Source: Albugo candida
Taxonomy: Eukaryota > Oomycota > Peronosporomycetes > Albuginales > Albuginaceae
Direction of reading: 5' to 3'
DNA length: 64,000 nt
Assembly (NCBI GenBank): GCA_905220665.1
Contig: CAJNAR010000159.1
Span: 310,001 to 374,000, forward strand
The notes under the pieces were generated by a model that worked only from the letters and a program-made list of their open reading frames with translations, ran no database searches and was not told where the DNA came from. Below, piece after piece: positions 55,301 through 63,017 of this stretch (the first letter of the stretch is position 1; each line of letters begins with the position of its first letter). Both the position numbers and the translations under genes were made by a program.

Positions 55301-57684
55301 ATCGTTTCATGGTAATCGATCCATTTTCTACAGTCGACATCAATTTGGATGAAGCGTATCTTGTTCAGGGTCACTGGAACGATAAAGACGAGATTTTCGC
55401 TGTTGCAATACCAATCAGAAAGCCGATGGTCACGTGGGGTCCGACGAAGGAGAAACTGAACAACGCACACGAGCCAGATTCTGGGGATATCGGTCCTGCC
55501 CAAGCAGAAGACACAATCACTTCTTTCCGACTGACAGGTTATGTGCGAGATGCATCGAGATCAAGCGAGCCACACGTGATGCAGTTTGATTTGACCACAC
55601 CGCAGCATGAAGACCTCGATTCTTTTTGTACAGTGCTGGGGAATATGGGCGATGGTCGTGGAATGCTGCTACCTTTTTCAGCCATACAACGATCGAAAAA
55701 ACCATTGCTGAAGCGAGTTGCAACAAGCCTCGTGCTCTTACGAGGGGATGAAAGTATCCCAGAGAACGTCGACGTCGTTCGGACCACTGTGTCTGGAAAT
55801 ACTGGGAATTTACTTGCACAATCCAAGTCTCCTCACAGTCTCTACGTTGGCGTCACTCGTGATCCATCGAGCAAGCATTATGTCGACGACGTGTGTGTGA
55901 TATATGGGGAAGTTGATGCGGTCCCTGAAAGGTGTATATGCGTAGAGACAACACCTGCTGGACACTCGGCAAACCTCAACGACGGAACGTCTGGAGTCAC
56001 CATGTTTATATGTTATCGACTAGCTTCGATCGACGAACAGACAGAAGAAAGTCAGACCGTGATGGATGTGGCTCTCGTCTGCTCTTCTCAGGGTCATAGC
56101 GATGCCATTCCGCCAAATTTCTACAAGGTGACACAAACCCCGTTAGGCCTTAGTGCGAATCTGAATGAGGGAACCCAAGGTGCCATGATGTTTTTGTGCG
56201 TTCAGAAGCGACTTCTGCATGAGGTTCCGAGGATTATACATCATCCGATGAATGGAAGATACGAGATCTTATCATTTGGAAATGGACCGCCTTTGAAAAA
56301 GTATCTCAATCTCTGCGTCACACGAATGTACACGCGAGCGTATCCGATAAAAGGCGGAGTTGGACCAACTTTTCACGGAAGAGCATCTATGCATACGGTC
56401 CGTGGGATTCTCTGTGTTGATGATGCAAAGGGAGCATCTAACGAAAAGATTATTGGCTTATGGACACCAAACTGCCAAGGACAATTCATGGCCTCTCTTC
56501 CGGTATTTCCATTCGAGTTGACGCTGAAAGGAAGTGATGCAGAGATGGAGGGATGGTACAGCTCACCAGATGGATCCATAAAACCTAATGTGCTCACCAT
56601 CAAGACCCCTGGTAGCAAAACAAGCAATGCAATTGGAAGCGGACGTGCCTGGTGTCTTCGAAAGGATTCTTATGTACAGATAGCCTTCAAGAAGGACTAT
56701 GGTAGTGAATGGAAAGACGGCAAGTTGATCTCATCTGAACGTGTCTGGCGACACGACATTCCATCGATGCTGAAACGATTCACCGCGACCCGCACCATGG
56801 GAGGCCTCGACGCCTTATCATGCTCCAGATGCCAGGAGAAAACGGAATCTCGCACGCACACAGTGATCGTGTCTCCCCCCGACCATCTCGTACTGACTCT
56901 CAAACGCATGTATTATGACGTCAAGCAACAAAAGACCCAAAAATGTCTTCGTGATGTTGCATTCCCGGCATTCCTGACACTTCCAGATGTATCTTTTAAC
57001 GATGAGGAAATCATCCACGCAAGCAAGGAGAGGAACCAAATTCATAAGTCTCATGATCGGGACTATGGGCTTTACGCTGTGTTGATTCATAGCGGCCTGA
57101 CTGCTAATTCTGGTCATTACTATAGCTTCTGTCGGGTGAGCGACGGGAATGAGCTTCATCTTGACGACTCAGAAGCGAATCCTTGGATCAAATTCAATGA
57201 CACAAATGTGGAGTTTTCGAGTATGAAGGAGATCCATCGAACGACCAGATCGGTGTCGGACTCTGTGTATTTACTGTTGTACAAGAAGCTCAATTACAAA
57301 GTGGAATTTGAAATTGAAGGCGCTGAAGGAGATGAGACACTTTTATTAGCTAAAGCGATGGCGCTTTCTATGTCTGCTGCAACTGATTCTGTCGAAATCG
57401 TCTGCTCTGGAGGTGTAGATGTGGATGCGCGCGGTTTGGATAGGAATTTAGTCGCTAAGGTACGCATTGTTGCCGCTTTCATCGCGCAAAAAACTGAATT
57501 TTGTGCACAGGTTGAGCAAGAGAATACGAGATTTTTACACCATCTGGAGAAATTCGCGTGTAGCGAGGAGTATGTAAAGGATTTGCACGCAATGAGCCTT
57601 GCTACATGCGGATTGCCCCACAATATCTCGTGGCTGCAAGACAAGCTAAAGTTCGATCGACAAAGTTCGGACGAAAAGCTCTAA
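49351..57684 (+). CDS. Giant ubiquitin C-terminal hydrolase (USP) with UBR box, RanBP2 zinc fingers and MABP-like repeats
   Basis: One 2777-residue ORF with no intron. It is predicted to be a cysteine protease that removes ubiquitin. Order: helical N-terminus (1-400); RanBP2-type zinc finger (about 420, WKCLSCAFVNKASALFCITC); LamG-like region (about 545-700, EFWMLPKQADGFQVILSS); UBR-box-like zinc finger (about 1070-1115, CQTCSLDHGTLCRTCAVICH); three more RanBP2 fingers (about 1140, 1196, 1260); USP Cys box (about 1480-1500, NICYQNSYLQALF, Cys about 1493; QQQDTSDFAHYL follows). At least six MABP-like repeats lie between about 1640 and 2300, followed by a USP zinc-binding/finger region (LSCSRC, about 2490) and the His box (about 2580-2620, HSGLTANSGHYYSFCRV, FND). 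RanBP2 fingers often bind ubiquitin and UBR boxes bind N-degrons. Two adjacent Met codons open the frame. Confidence 0.9.
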   Translation: MMLTDAIDALLTKLRCISFRVSPDDRKWAELVHKSLQSLQNPIETEMLQFYMDTNCTRKRKSDELKDWEEWDRDESHHLTMETVLDPAKWKDVEAIALALSTGLTSSERFLEVFKVLCLHYSMNSISISRLYRSMVHTLKIAKRWSWLQELSPSLLDITYRKIQLLYAEAKFAEEEDEVMFNLMETVLLWCELLLGYQHSSSLFSSRKYQVVGLLTHLESVNDSVQLISVRMKGLVDIKDSNAIACQIITTVMALLMYHQSCPHENKNIYGLIIALGFSVNSGAMKQPRRDLINVPSEKLTNLLRQAAWILQPEKLTYILPFFEGKWEADWIGDKGFGTITNSSYQKHFGTLYMRSVERYLTYHVNATIHEASNFTAGKRPLQFRGYIFRGNDCLDENSNASWTFESHFGYEKGDASLNQWKCLSCAFVNKASALFCITCGKPAPSKSGSMTKSSAQDPLSNAGFSRGIFFGKDKAFLRVHWSRGEETGVWLARKCETKKNFSLGQLYNSLAEVSYSANVFANEWNPDHVVMIENCSLSSTPDMTIEFWMLPKQADGFQVILSSRDNVVYLTPRNNLIWQVKKMHTIAANSNETQQNGMFLDGGTMNVKKFTHVSLTMEKNGHRLIRIDNTIVADSQNSHSCDLKVEDSLEEKASDQRSEALENLLFLGGKGHLHGDFAWKISDCFGGAISDLRIWSLFAPFTEQLPSSKLSLYGNELNLLGYYPLVGNLCRVLMDKSNAQNHASLASWCRENLSLETTREVEGSPLCQVHQYPVQDGFVKEIGSLLIAGHCELCDDATLQIQRAGLGSSVWLNDPINIREGFHVSLTIREESGNTTSPSPLLLGICNNTTWELSSCLREAKVICDNLGDTCTFVESSNALMTTTSFFVVIRRSSTSTSDKCICDIAIFVWRAQKAFQICRASHISINAFTTMSIDYSAPEHVFKVSIEGTGTIIESVIDLESALVMTPKVNDTDSGSARFGIIFPNLENTILPSVYLTEWLVNASVRDTNDAIHKDIPMDGLAAIYPHLARQNSSTHAGKEDRDNTIPPLTLCSRIRFDDQAIQQETYGCQTCSLDHGTLCRTCAVICHSGHDLIATGAKSISCACQSRGSDLCQCTTQTPKFTVDLFPALESGTVAHFWRCDQCTIVNEANAVACKVCGRNTTISPARDTADTPMLNTSSDGTLCESAKHAFSEWSCVACTMLNEPNAKKCAVCETVRLGHSPHTGGKETQSRGQLTPFHTDSAGITTESPNDPSESHWDCQACTMQNPASNVCCYMCTTARENSQTEANPPNSPDTSTCEALQTPSTPSQNITIERNTIMERNVSVLSTLYADILPDEARKNGNDCDFVGESFWETTIGNMLLNTSDHPFTSHYVNSKCEGDGSIHGIAYWAHSSGSWRLRGAYRKKSQSLGSAIDIQWNSEGSRFEGKLHCGNAGETLNCTKSPYTCEFRGLKKVLYECKGEKSVDSATKFQPFYCGLLNMQDSLTNICYQNSYLQALFMTKAFRHLILEYTTNDREQANKESVESVNKSITSILQDIFVKLLCSQRPFIATRELQKCIPSEFNSGQQQDTSDFAHYLMDAVSSEVAHDHIFASKLAQIFGGLQATIVTCKKCEKHSMHEEYFWELLLNMVDLKYTPIVDICAVSGDASHIETPEGYERLNFDLNQGRTGSPPHVFLCVKRAPEKKQIENDDSVANLPVTEIVLRTSLTIDAAPCMPSEYERVGVNLNVGGSSLNDNKRQIYMFFRRDPNGSPITDLHVLYRNEPLPDGYNLLDTDLNMGDGDNVFLCYRCDMPITDIKLVDSNVSGYSLSPESLVLKGPTTNSQHAGEQYLAYKVGGGTDVCVTDLTVVSESRSKELKQRGWECIGVLGNTRGAVTRNDAMEDNDTGLDTRADDSSEEYNSAAIDHVMVLRGHGNPIVAIDVYRAPRQVPKFSDYEIQSLYTHLDATKNASNDTSSRVERILATLEGNWKATEKSDQSHRFMVIDPFSTVDINLDEAYLVQGHWNDKDEIFAVAIPIRKPMVTWGPTKEKLNNAHEPDSGDIGPAQAEDTITSFRLTGYVRDASRSSEPHVMQFDLTTPQHEDLDSFCTVLGNMGDGRGMLLPFSAIQRSKKPLLKRVATSLVLLRGDESIPENVDVVRTTVSGNTGNLLAQSKSPHSLYVGVTRDPSSKHYVDDVCVIYGEVDAVPERCICVETTPAGHSANLNDGTSGVTMFICYRLASIDEQTEESQTVMDVALVCSSQGHSDAIPPNFYKVTQTPLGLSANLNEGTQGAMMFLCVQKRLLHEVPRIIHHPMNGRYEILSFGNGPPLKKYLNLCVTRMYTRAYPIKGGVGPTFHGRASMHTVRGILCVDDAKGASNEKIIGLWTPNCQGQFMASLPVFPFELTLKGSDAEMEGWYSSPDGSIKPNVLTIKTPGSKTSNAIGSGRAWCLRKDSYVQIAFKKDYGSEWKDGKLISSERVWRHDIPSMLKRFTATRTMGGLDALSCSRCQEKTESRTHTVIVSPPDHLVLTLKRMYYDVKQQKTQKCLRDVAFPAFLTLPDVSFNDEEIIHASKERNQIHKSHDRDYGLYAVLIHSGLTANSGHYYSFCRVSDGNELHLDDSEANPWIKFNDTNVEFSSMKEIHRTTRSVSDSVYLLLYKKLNYKVEFEIEGAEGDETLLLAKAMALSMSAATDSVEIVCSGGVDVDARGLDRNLVAKVRIVAAFIAQKTEFCAQVEQENTRFLHHLEKFACSEEYVKDLHAMSLATCGLPHNISWLQDKLKFDRQSSDEKL

Positions 57685-59928
57685 TGGCTGGACAAGATCG
57701 ATCATACCAAAAAGATGCGCCATCTAAATCATGGAAGAAGTCGCAGTCGCGGTCGAAAGGCAAGCATAAACGTGTAGATGCGCACAGCGATATAGTCGAT
57801 AGAAGAAAACGTGCTCGAGAGCACATGAAAGCGAGACAACAGGCAAATGCCAATAGGTTGCATGGAGAAGAAGTAAAAGCAAGAAAGCAGAAACTATGTC
57901 GTGAAGTAGCTGCGAAAATTGTATGGCGCAAGTTTGAGCGGAAAAATGAAGCGTTTGAAACGTTTTATAAGCAGTTGATGCAGAAAATGTATTTTAAATG
58001 TGACAATTTTGATGCAATATGGACGAGTTTCATTGACTGCATGAAGAAATCTCTCTGCGTCCATTTTCGCTTCAATCTCAATCAACCTGACCTCGCATAT
58101 CAAACTCTCCACGTATTCCAACATGAAATTATTCCAAAATACGTCGCTGAGTCACATCGACAGAGAGTTTCGGAGGATGTCAGTGGAGAGGAACGAACGA
58201 TTCAGATCGCTCCTTTGGCTTGGGCTTCTTTTGCCAATGAAAATCTATGGAAAGTGTCAGTCGATGCGAAACAATTCCGCAAAGAGGAAAGCCTTATGGA
58301 AATTTGCGCTTTTGTACATGAAAACACAAAATTCGGTTTGCTTATTCGCCATGATCCGACAATAAGCCTTCTTCCCGAATTGCTTTCTATACGACCATCG
58401 GATCGAGTCTTGGATCTATGTGGTGGGGCAGGAGAGCATGGTATTCGAGCGCCTGTGCTCGCAGAGTGCTTAAGAGCTCCTGGTTCTCAAGGAGTACTTG
58501 TTGTGAACGAAACAAGTGTTGCGTCTGGTGCGATTGCACTCAGGAATCTAAGCCGCACGTTGACTTGTAGCGCCAATGTGATTGTCACTACCCATCGAAT
58601 CCTCGACTATCCTCAAATGGAAAACACGCATGATGGATTTGATCGTGTCTTATGTATGGTGCCCTGTTCCGGCGACGGAATGATTCGGAGTTGTCCGGAG
58701 AAATGGCGTACATGGACCGTATCAAAGGGAAATGAGAATCATCAGAACCAAATCAATCAACTTACCAAGGCAATTTCATTGCTAAAGGTGTGTGTTTGGT
58801 GCTTGACGCAATCGAAAAGCATCACCATCTTTCTCTGTTCTTCAGGTTGGAGGAACTGTATTATATTGCACCCGCTCTATGAACCCAATCGAAAACGAAG
58901 CTGTTGTTACTGCAGTATTAGACAATGGTTTATGCAAAGTTGAGGTCAGCTCACATTCTTCAAAAAGTCTCAATCATTATACCTTACTCACTGCTTCTTG
59001 TCTGTAGCTTATCGATATTCACCGCAATATGGACGAGAAATTCCCGGCCTTCTTAAAGCATCCTGGTGTAGAATCTTGGGCAGTGTTTGGCGAGGACATG
59101 CAGATCTTGCCTTCTTGGAAAGATTTGAATGACAAAGACAAAAGCAGACTCAACCTCACCATGTGGCCTAAAGCAAATATGAAATTGGATCGATGCGTTC
59201 GAGTACTTCCGCACGAAAACGACACTCACGCTTTTTTTTTTGCGGCTTTAAGGAAATGCACAGCGGAAGCCATTCCCACTGTCTCTGCAGCTCCAAAAGC
59301 TGACAAGCCCCAATATTCCGATCGACGAAAACATATATCTTCCAGCAAGCACTTTGCACCATTAAAGCGTCTGAATTGGGAAAAAATGATCGAGTTTTAC
59401 GGACTGGAATTACCACCACATTGGAATCAAGATAGCTTCCTACAGAAACGACAATCCATTCAGAACGGGCAGTGCTCTGTTCATCTGGTATCGCATCAAG
59501 CAGTCAGCATACTAACCTCGAGGCATATTGGTAAATTAGCGGTTCAACGAGCTGGCGTCGAGGCTTTCCATTTGAGTGTGTCAACGAGCCGAGCCGAGAT
59601 AACGGATGCAGGCGCTCAAACGCTCACATCAGCTCTCACAAAGCAGATTCTTGGATTACAACTCGGTACATTTGAGAAATTACTGGAGGGAAAAGAATTG
59701 TGGAATCATCAGCTTCCAGCCCTCACACTCGAACACGCGGAGGCACTTGAAGATGGACCATTTGTGGCCGCCATTGAAACACCACGCGATCCAAACGAGA
59801 ACATAATTGGTCTCATCACTTGTGTCAAGCATCAGAATGGGATCTCACTGGCAGCATCACCGGATCTCAATTATAATCGATCGCGTCTTCTATTTCTACT
59901 TTCTCGATTCAACAAAGCCAAAAAATAG
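57684..59928 (+). CDS. NSUN2-like RNA m5C methyltransferase homologue, catalytic motifs degraded
   Basis: Three exons (57684-58787, 58846-58944, 59008-59928; introns 58 and 63 nt) give 707 residues. The start ATG overlaps the protease stop (TAATG). The N-terminus is basic (SKSWKKSQSRSKGKHKR). The NSUN fold is recognisable: SAM motif region at about 240 (RVLDLCGGAGEHG, family DMCAAPGSKT), motif IV at about 328 (LCMVPCSGDG, family DxPCSGDG) and motif VI at about 374-386 (LYCTRSMNPIENEAVV, family STCSxNPIENEAVV). The motif VI Cys, the nucleophile in this family, is Arg378; the motif IV Asp is Met; the SAM-loop Pro is Ala. The C-terminal region (LIDIHRNMDEKFPAFLKHPG, then a PUA-like part) follows NSUN2. 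It is probably a non-catalytic or altered RNA-binding paralogue. Confidence 0.82.
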
Positions 59929-60003
59929 CAAAAATTTGGTCTCATTATTTGCACAATTTTGTATAAAGAGTGTTTTACACTTTTCTTTTGCTCAAGAAAT
60001 AGC

Positions 60004-62464
60004 TCAAGGTTTTGTGCTTTGCGGCGGTGGACTCAGCAAACAACTCAAAACACTGCGAGTAAATCGTGTTGGCCGATGATAGCGGAGCGTGTAATACAAA
60101 TCTTCAAACAACGCCACCACACGCGGAAAAGCAAAACTACTAGAGCCCACATTGCTATCAGGATGAATCGGGTCTTCAATAACCAATGCTGGTTGTGATC
60201 CAGCAACTTTAAATTCGGCCAGACGATAAATGTATCCTCCATCTCGAATGGAGAGTCCGTTTTGGCGGTAATCAAACGTTAGCCCAAAGAATTCGAGGAA
60301 TTCATAAATGTATTGGCCAAGCTCATTTGCATCTTCTTTTCCGGCTTGCTTTCGCTCCAACGATACGGATGCCTCGGCCTGCTTCTCACTCGATTGACTT
60401 CGACAACTGCAGGATGAATCCTCTGTATCGGCACTACTGCTTGTGACACTGATTGCGTCAGTGCTGACGTCAATATCACGTAAAGCTCGTCGAAAATCAG
60501 CGGGTGAGATGGAGACGTGAGGGTCAGACTTGGGCTTTGCTGGAGCAGATACGATCGAAGCATAGCTCAAATTTTTCTGATTCTTGCAATTGTGATCAGC
60601 AGCTGAACTCTTGGCTATCGTTGCTTTACCAGCGGCGACAGCGGCATAGCTGAATGGCGTAGATGCAGTCTTCTCCTTGCATTTCAACCCGGATTCGTCA
60701 TTTCTTTCATTGGGCGTACTATTGACAGACACTTTTTCTTTCTTTGGAGCGGCGAGGACGACACTTGCGTATGATTTGTCATCAGTGATTCCACTTGCAT
60801 TCTGTTCGATCCGAAAAGAGCTTTTCCTTGAGCTTTTTTGAGTGCGTTTGGGAATGTCGGAGAGATTTCGTCGTGACCCACGCTCAGTATCTTGCGAATG
60901 TGCTGATTGATCGATGTTCGTATCCCTTACGTGCTGTGTTCGGTGGTCTGTGAACAGTTCTTTCCAACTAGAGCGTGTCGACACTTTGGTTTTTATGTCG
61001 TCAACTGCAGTGTGCACGGAAGGGATCCCACCTGAAGCGTAGACCGCTGCAGCCTCGAAGCAAGCTCGACCGTGTCGTCGAAGTAAGGAGAAGTGGATCA
61101 GCATCAAGACGATCGAATATGAACTCAATCCACCAGTATACGCATCATTCAGGTCCCGTTCACGCAGCAGCTGCTTCATGATGATCGCCGCTGGGTAAAG
61201 CTCTGGTAGTTCATTGACATACCGACTCACCAGATCACTACAGAATCAGAAAAAAATGAAAAGTTCGCAATCGATTCACAGCCCAAGTAGCACGAACCGT
61301 GCAAGTAAGCCGCTGTGAGTGGATGATGTCTCAAAGGAGATGTCAATGGGAATAGAAACATCTTTACTGACGAGTTTGATGACTGGCACCTTGGCCGTCT
61401 CAAGCACCACGATAGAGGCGACCCAGTCTTGTTGACTCAATACATCTGCCAATTTCCCGAGATTTGCCGCTGTTGTTCTCAAGTCACAATTCTCCAAAAC
61501 ATTCTAAACCAAAATGTCAGATACTAAAACACACATATATAGCCGCATCCACGTACGAGAATAACCAAATCGACATCGCTTGTTGGCAGCCAAAGTCCCG
61601 TAGAGTACGAGCCGAATGTTTCAATAGTCGAATCAGACCATAAATCCTGCACACTTGTAGTGACATTTTCAATAATTTTCGCGATGTGAATTTTCATAGA
61701 ATCGACAGTTTTTTTGGTCTGTGACGCAATTTGTACAATTTCCGAATGCAAACGTTTGACCATCGTATTGTATCTCGGGCTTTTGCTGGATGAACAGGTC
61801 GCTTCTTTGTACTTGAAGGGTTTTAAGGACGTACACTCACTTGGAGATGTATTTGCTTTTCGTGAGAGTTTGACTTTGTGAAGAGAAGATAATCCTAAAG
61901 AGCGCTCGAGATGCCGACTTACGAGTCGATTCAGCTTTTCAGTTCGTTTCTCTGTGATCAATCGAGTCTGTGATTTTGATAGCGTTTTTCGTTCTTTCGA
62001 GTCGAATTTCGCATTCAAAAGCACTAGAGACATACATAAGCGAAATGGAGTCTGATGAATAAATTCTTACCAGCCTCTTGTCTGCCGAGTACGCTGTCTG
62101 CGGTCGCTTTGTCCCTTCGATTCAAATGCATTTCTAACGACTCACAGGTACCCGATGACGTCATCCTTTGGGTTTCAACGGTATTATCGTTCTGTGTGGC
62201 TTTGTTGCTCATATGTGCTGAGAGGCTTTTTGTGAACAACTTTTGCATTTGACCACAATGCGTTCTTTTTTTATTTTCCTTTGGTGTGATTGGTATACGC
62301 TTTGATAGCTCTCTGCGCGGTGAATGAGCAGGGAATAACGGAGCATTTGACGCAATTACGGACATTATATTCTCAAAGTCTGCAGAAAATAGCTTTTTAT
62401 ACGTTGTGGTGGGTACTTGAGACTTGAAAACATTTATGGGTGGACGATAGGCGCATACATACAC
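60004..62464 (-). CDS. TRF4/PAPD5-type non-canonical poly(A) polymerase
   Basis: Four exons on the minus strand (62464-62071, 62023-61557, 61503-61298, 61237-60004; GT-AG introns of 47, 53 and 60 nt) encode 766 residues in frame. The nucleotidyltransferase core shows GSYSTGLWLPTSDVDLVI (Asp281 and Asp283) and IPIDISFE (Asp341), the three metal-binding carboxylates. The central domain reads LPELYPAAIIMKQLLRERDL and AYTGGLSSYSIVLMLIHF. After a roughly 210-residue Ser/Lys-rich insertion comes the PAP-associated segment YIYEFLEFFGLTFDYRQNG with IRDGGYIYRL. TRF4-like enzymes add short A tails that mark nuclear RNAs for exosome decay. The long insertion between the catalytic and PAP-associated parts is unusual. 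The start (62464 or the Met at 62365) is uncertain. It ends 75 bp from the NSUN-like gene, tail to tail. Confidence 0.85.
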
Positions 62465-63017
62465 GTGTGTCGTTAAACGTATTATCTGTCACAGTATATG
62501 AAAGTATACAGATAGTGGAATGTTATCATTTAAAGCTCTGTTTTGGTGGTCTCCTACACTTTCATTCTAAAACTGCCAAGTATCTGGGTGTAGAAGCTGC
62601 TGATGGTGGTACGTTGCAATCATACGATAGCGTTTTCCATTCTGACAAATACATTAACCATTGATTCCACGATTCAATTCGAATCAGAACGCATGTAAAG
62701 TGACCTCGCGTTGCGATTTAGCGAGCTATAAACCCAGTAGAGTTAACGTATCATATTTATGATTATATAAGATCTCCGATTCGATCCGTTCTTGGTCTAT
62801 AACAAAGGTTTTCAATGCAAACTCTCAAGAAAGGGAATACAGGAAGAATGGCCAAAAGTGTCTACGCCACAATCACACACAAACAATCCAATTCCGGCAT
62901 TCGGATATTGGCCGCCGAATCACGAAAATTAAGACTATGAAACGAACGTCTCCATTGCGTAAATCTTTATATCCTATCAAATAGCTGCAAGGCGACGGAC
63001 GCGTTTATTGTGAGCGG
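62465..63017. promoter_or_regulatory. Divergent intergenic region
   Basis: 553 bp between the start regions of the TRF4-like gene (minus) and the DUF1769 gene (plus). No coding sequence, repeat or RNA gene is recognised. It presumably holds both promoters, and a small first exon of the TRF4-like gene cannot be excluded. Confidence 0.4.

Noticed and set aside
49351..57684. Numerous antisense open frames of 60-116 codons within the protease gene.
   Set aside because: They have no recognisable domains and follow from codon bias of the sense strand; the 2777-codon sense frame explains them.
57606..57684. Upstream in-frame ATG (57606) as the start of the NSUN-like gene.
   Set aside because: It would overlap the protease coding region by 79 nt in another frame. 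The ATG at 57684 gives the basic N-terminus without added unexplained residues. Not excluded without cDNA.
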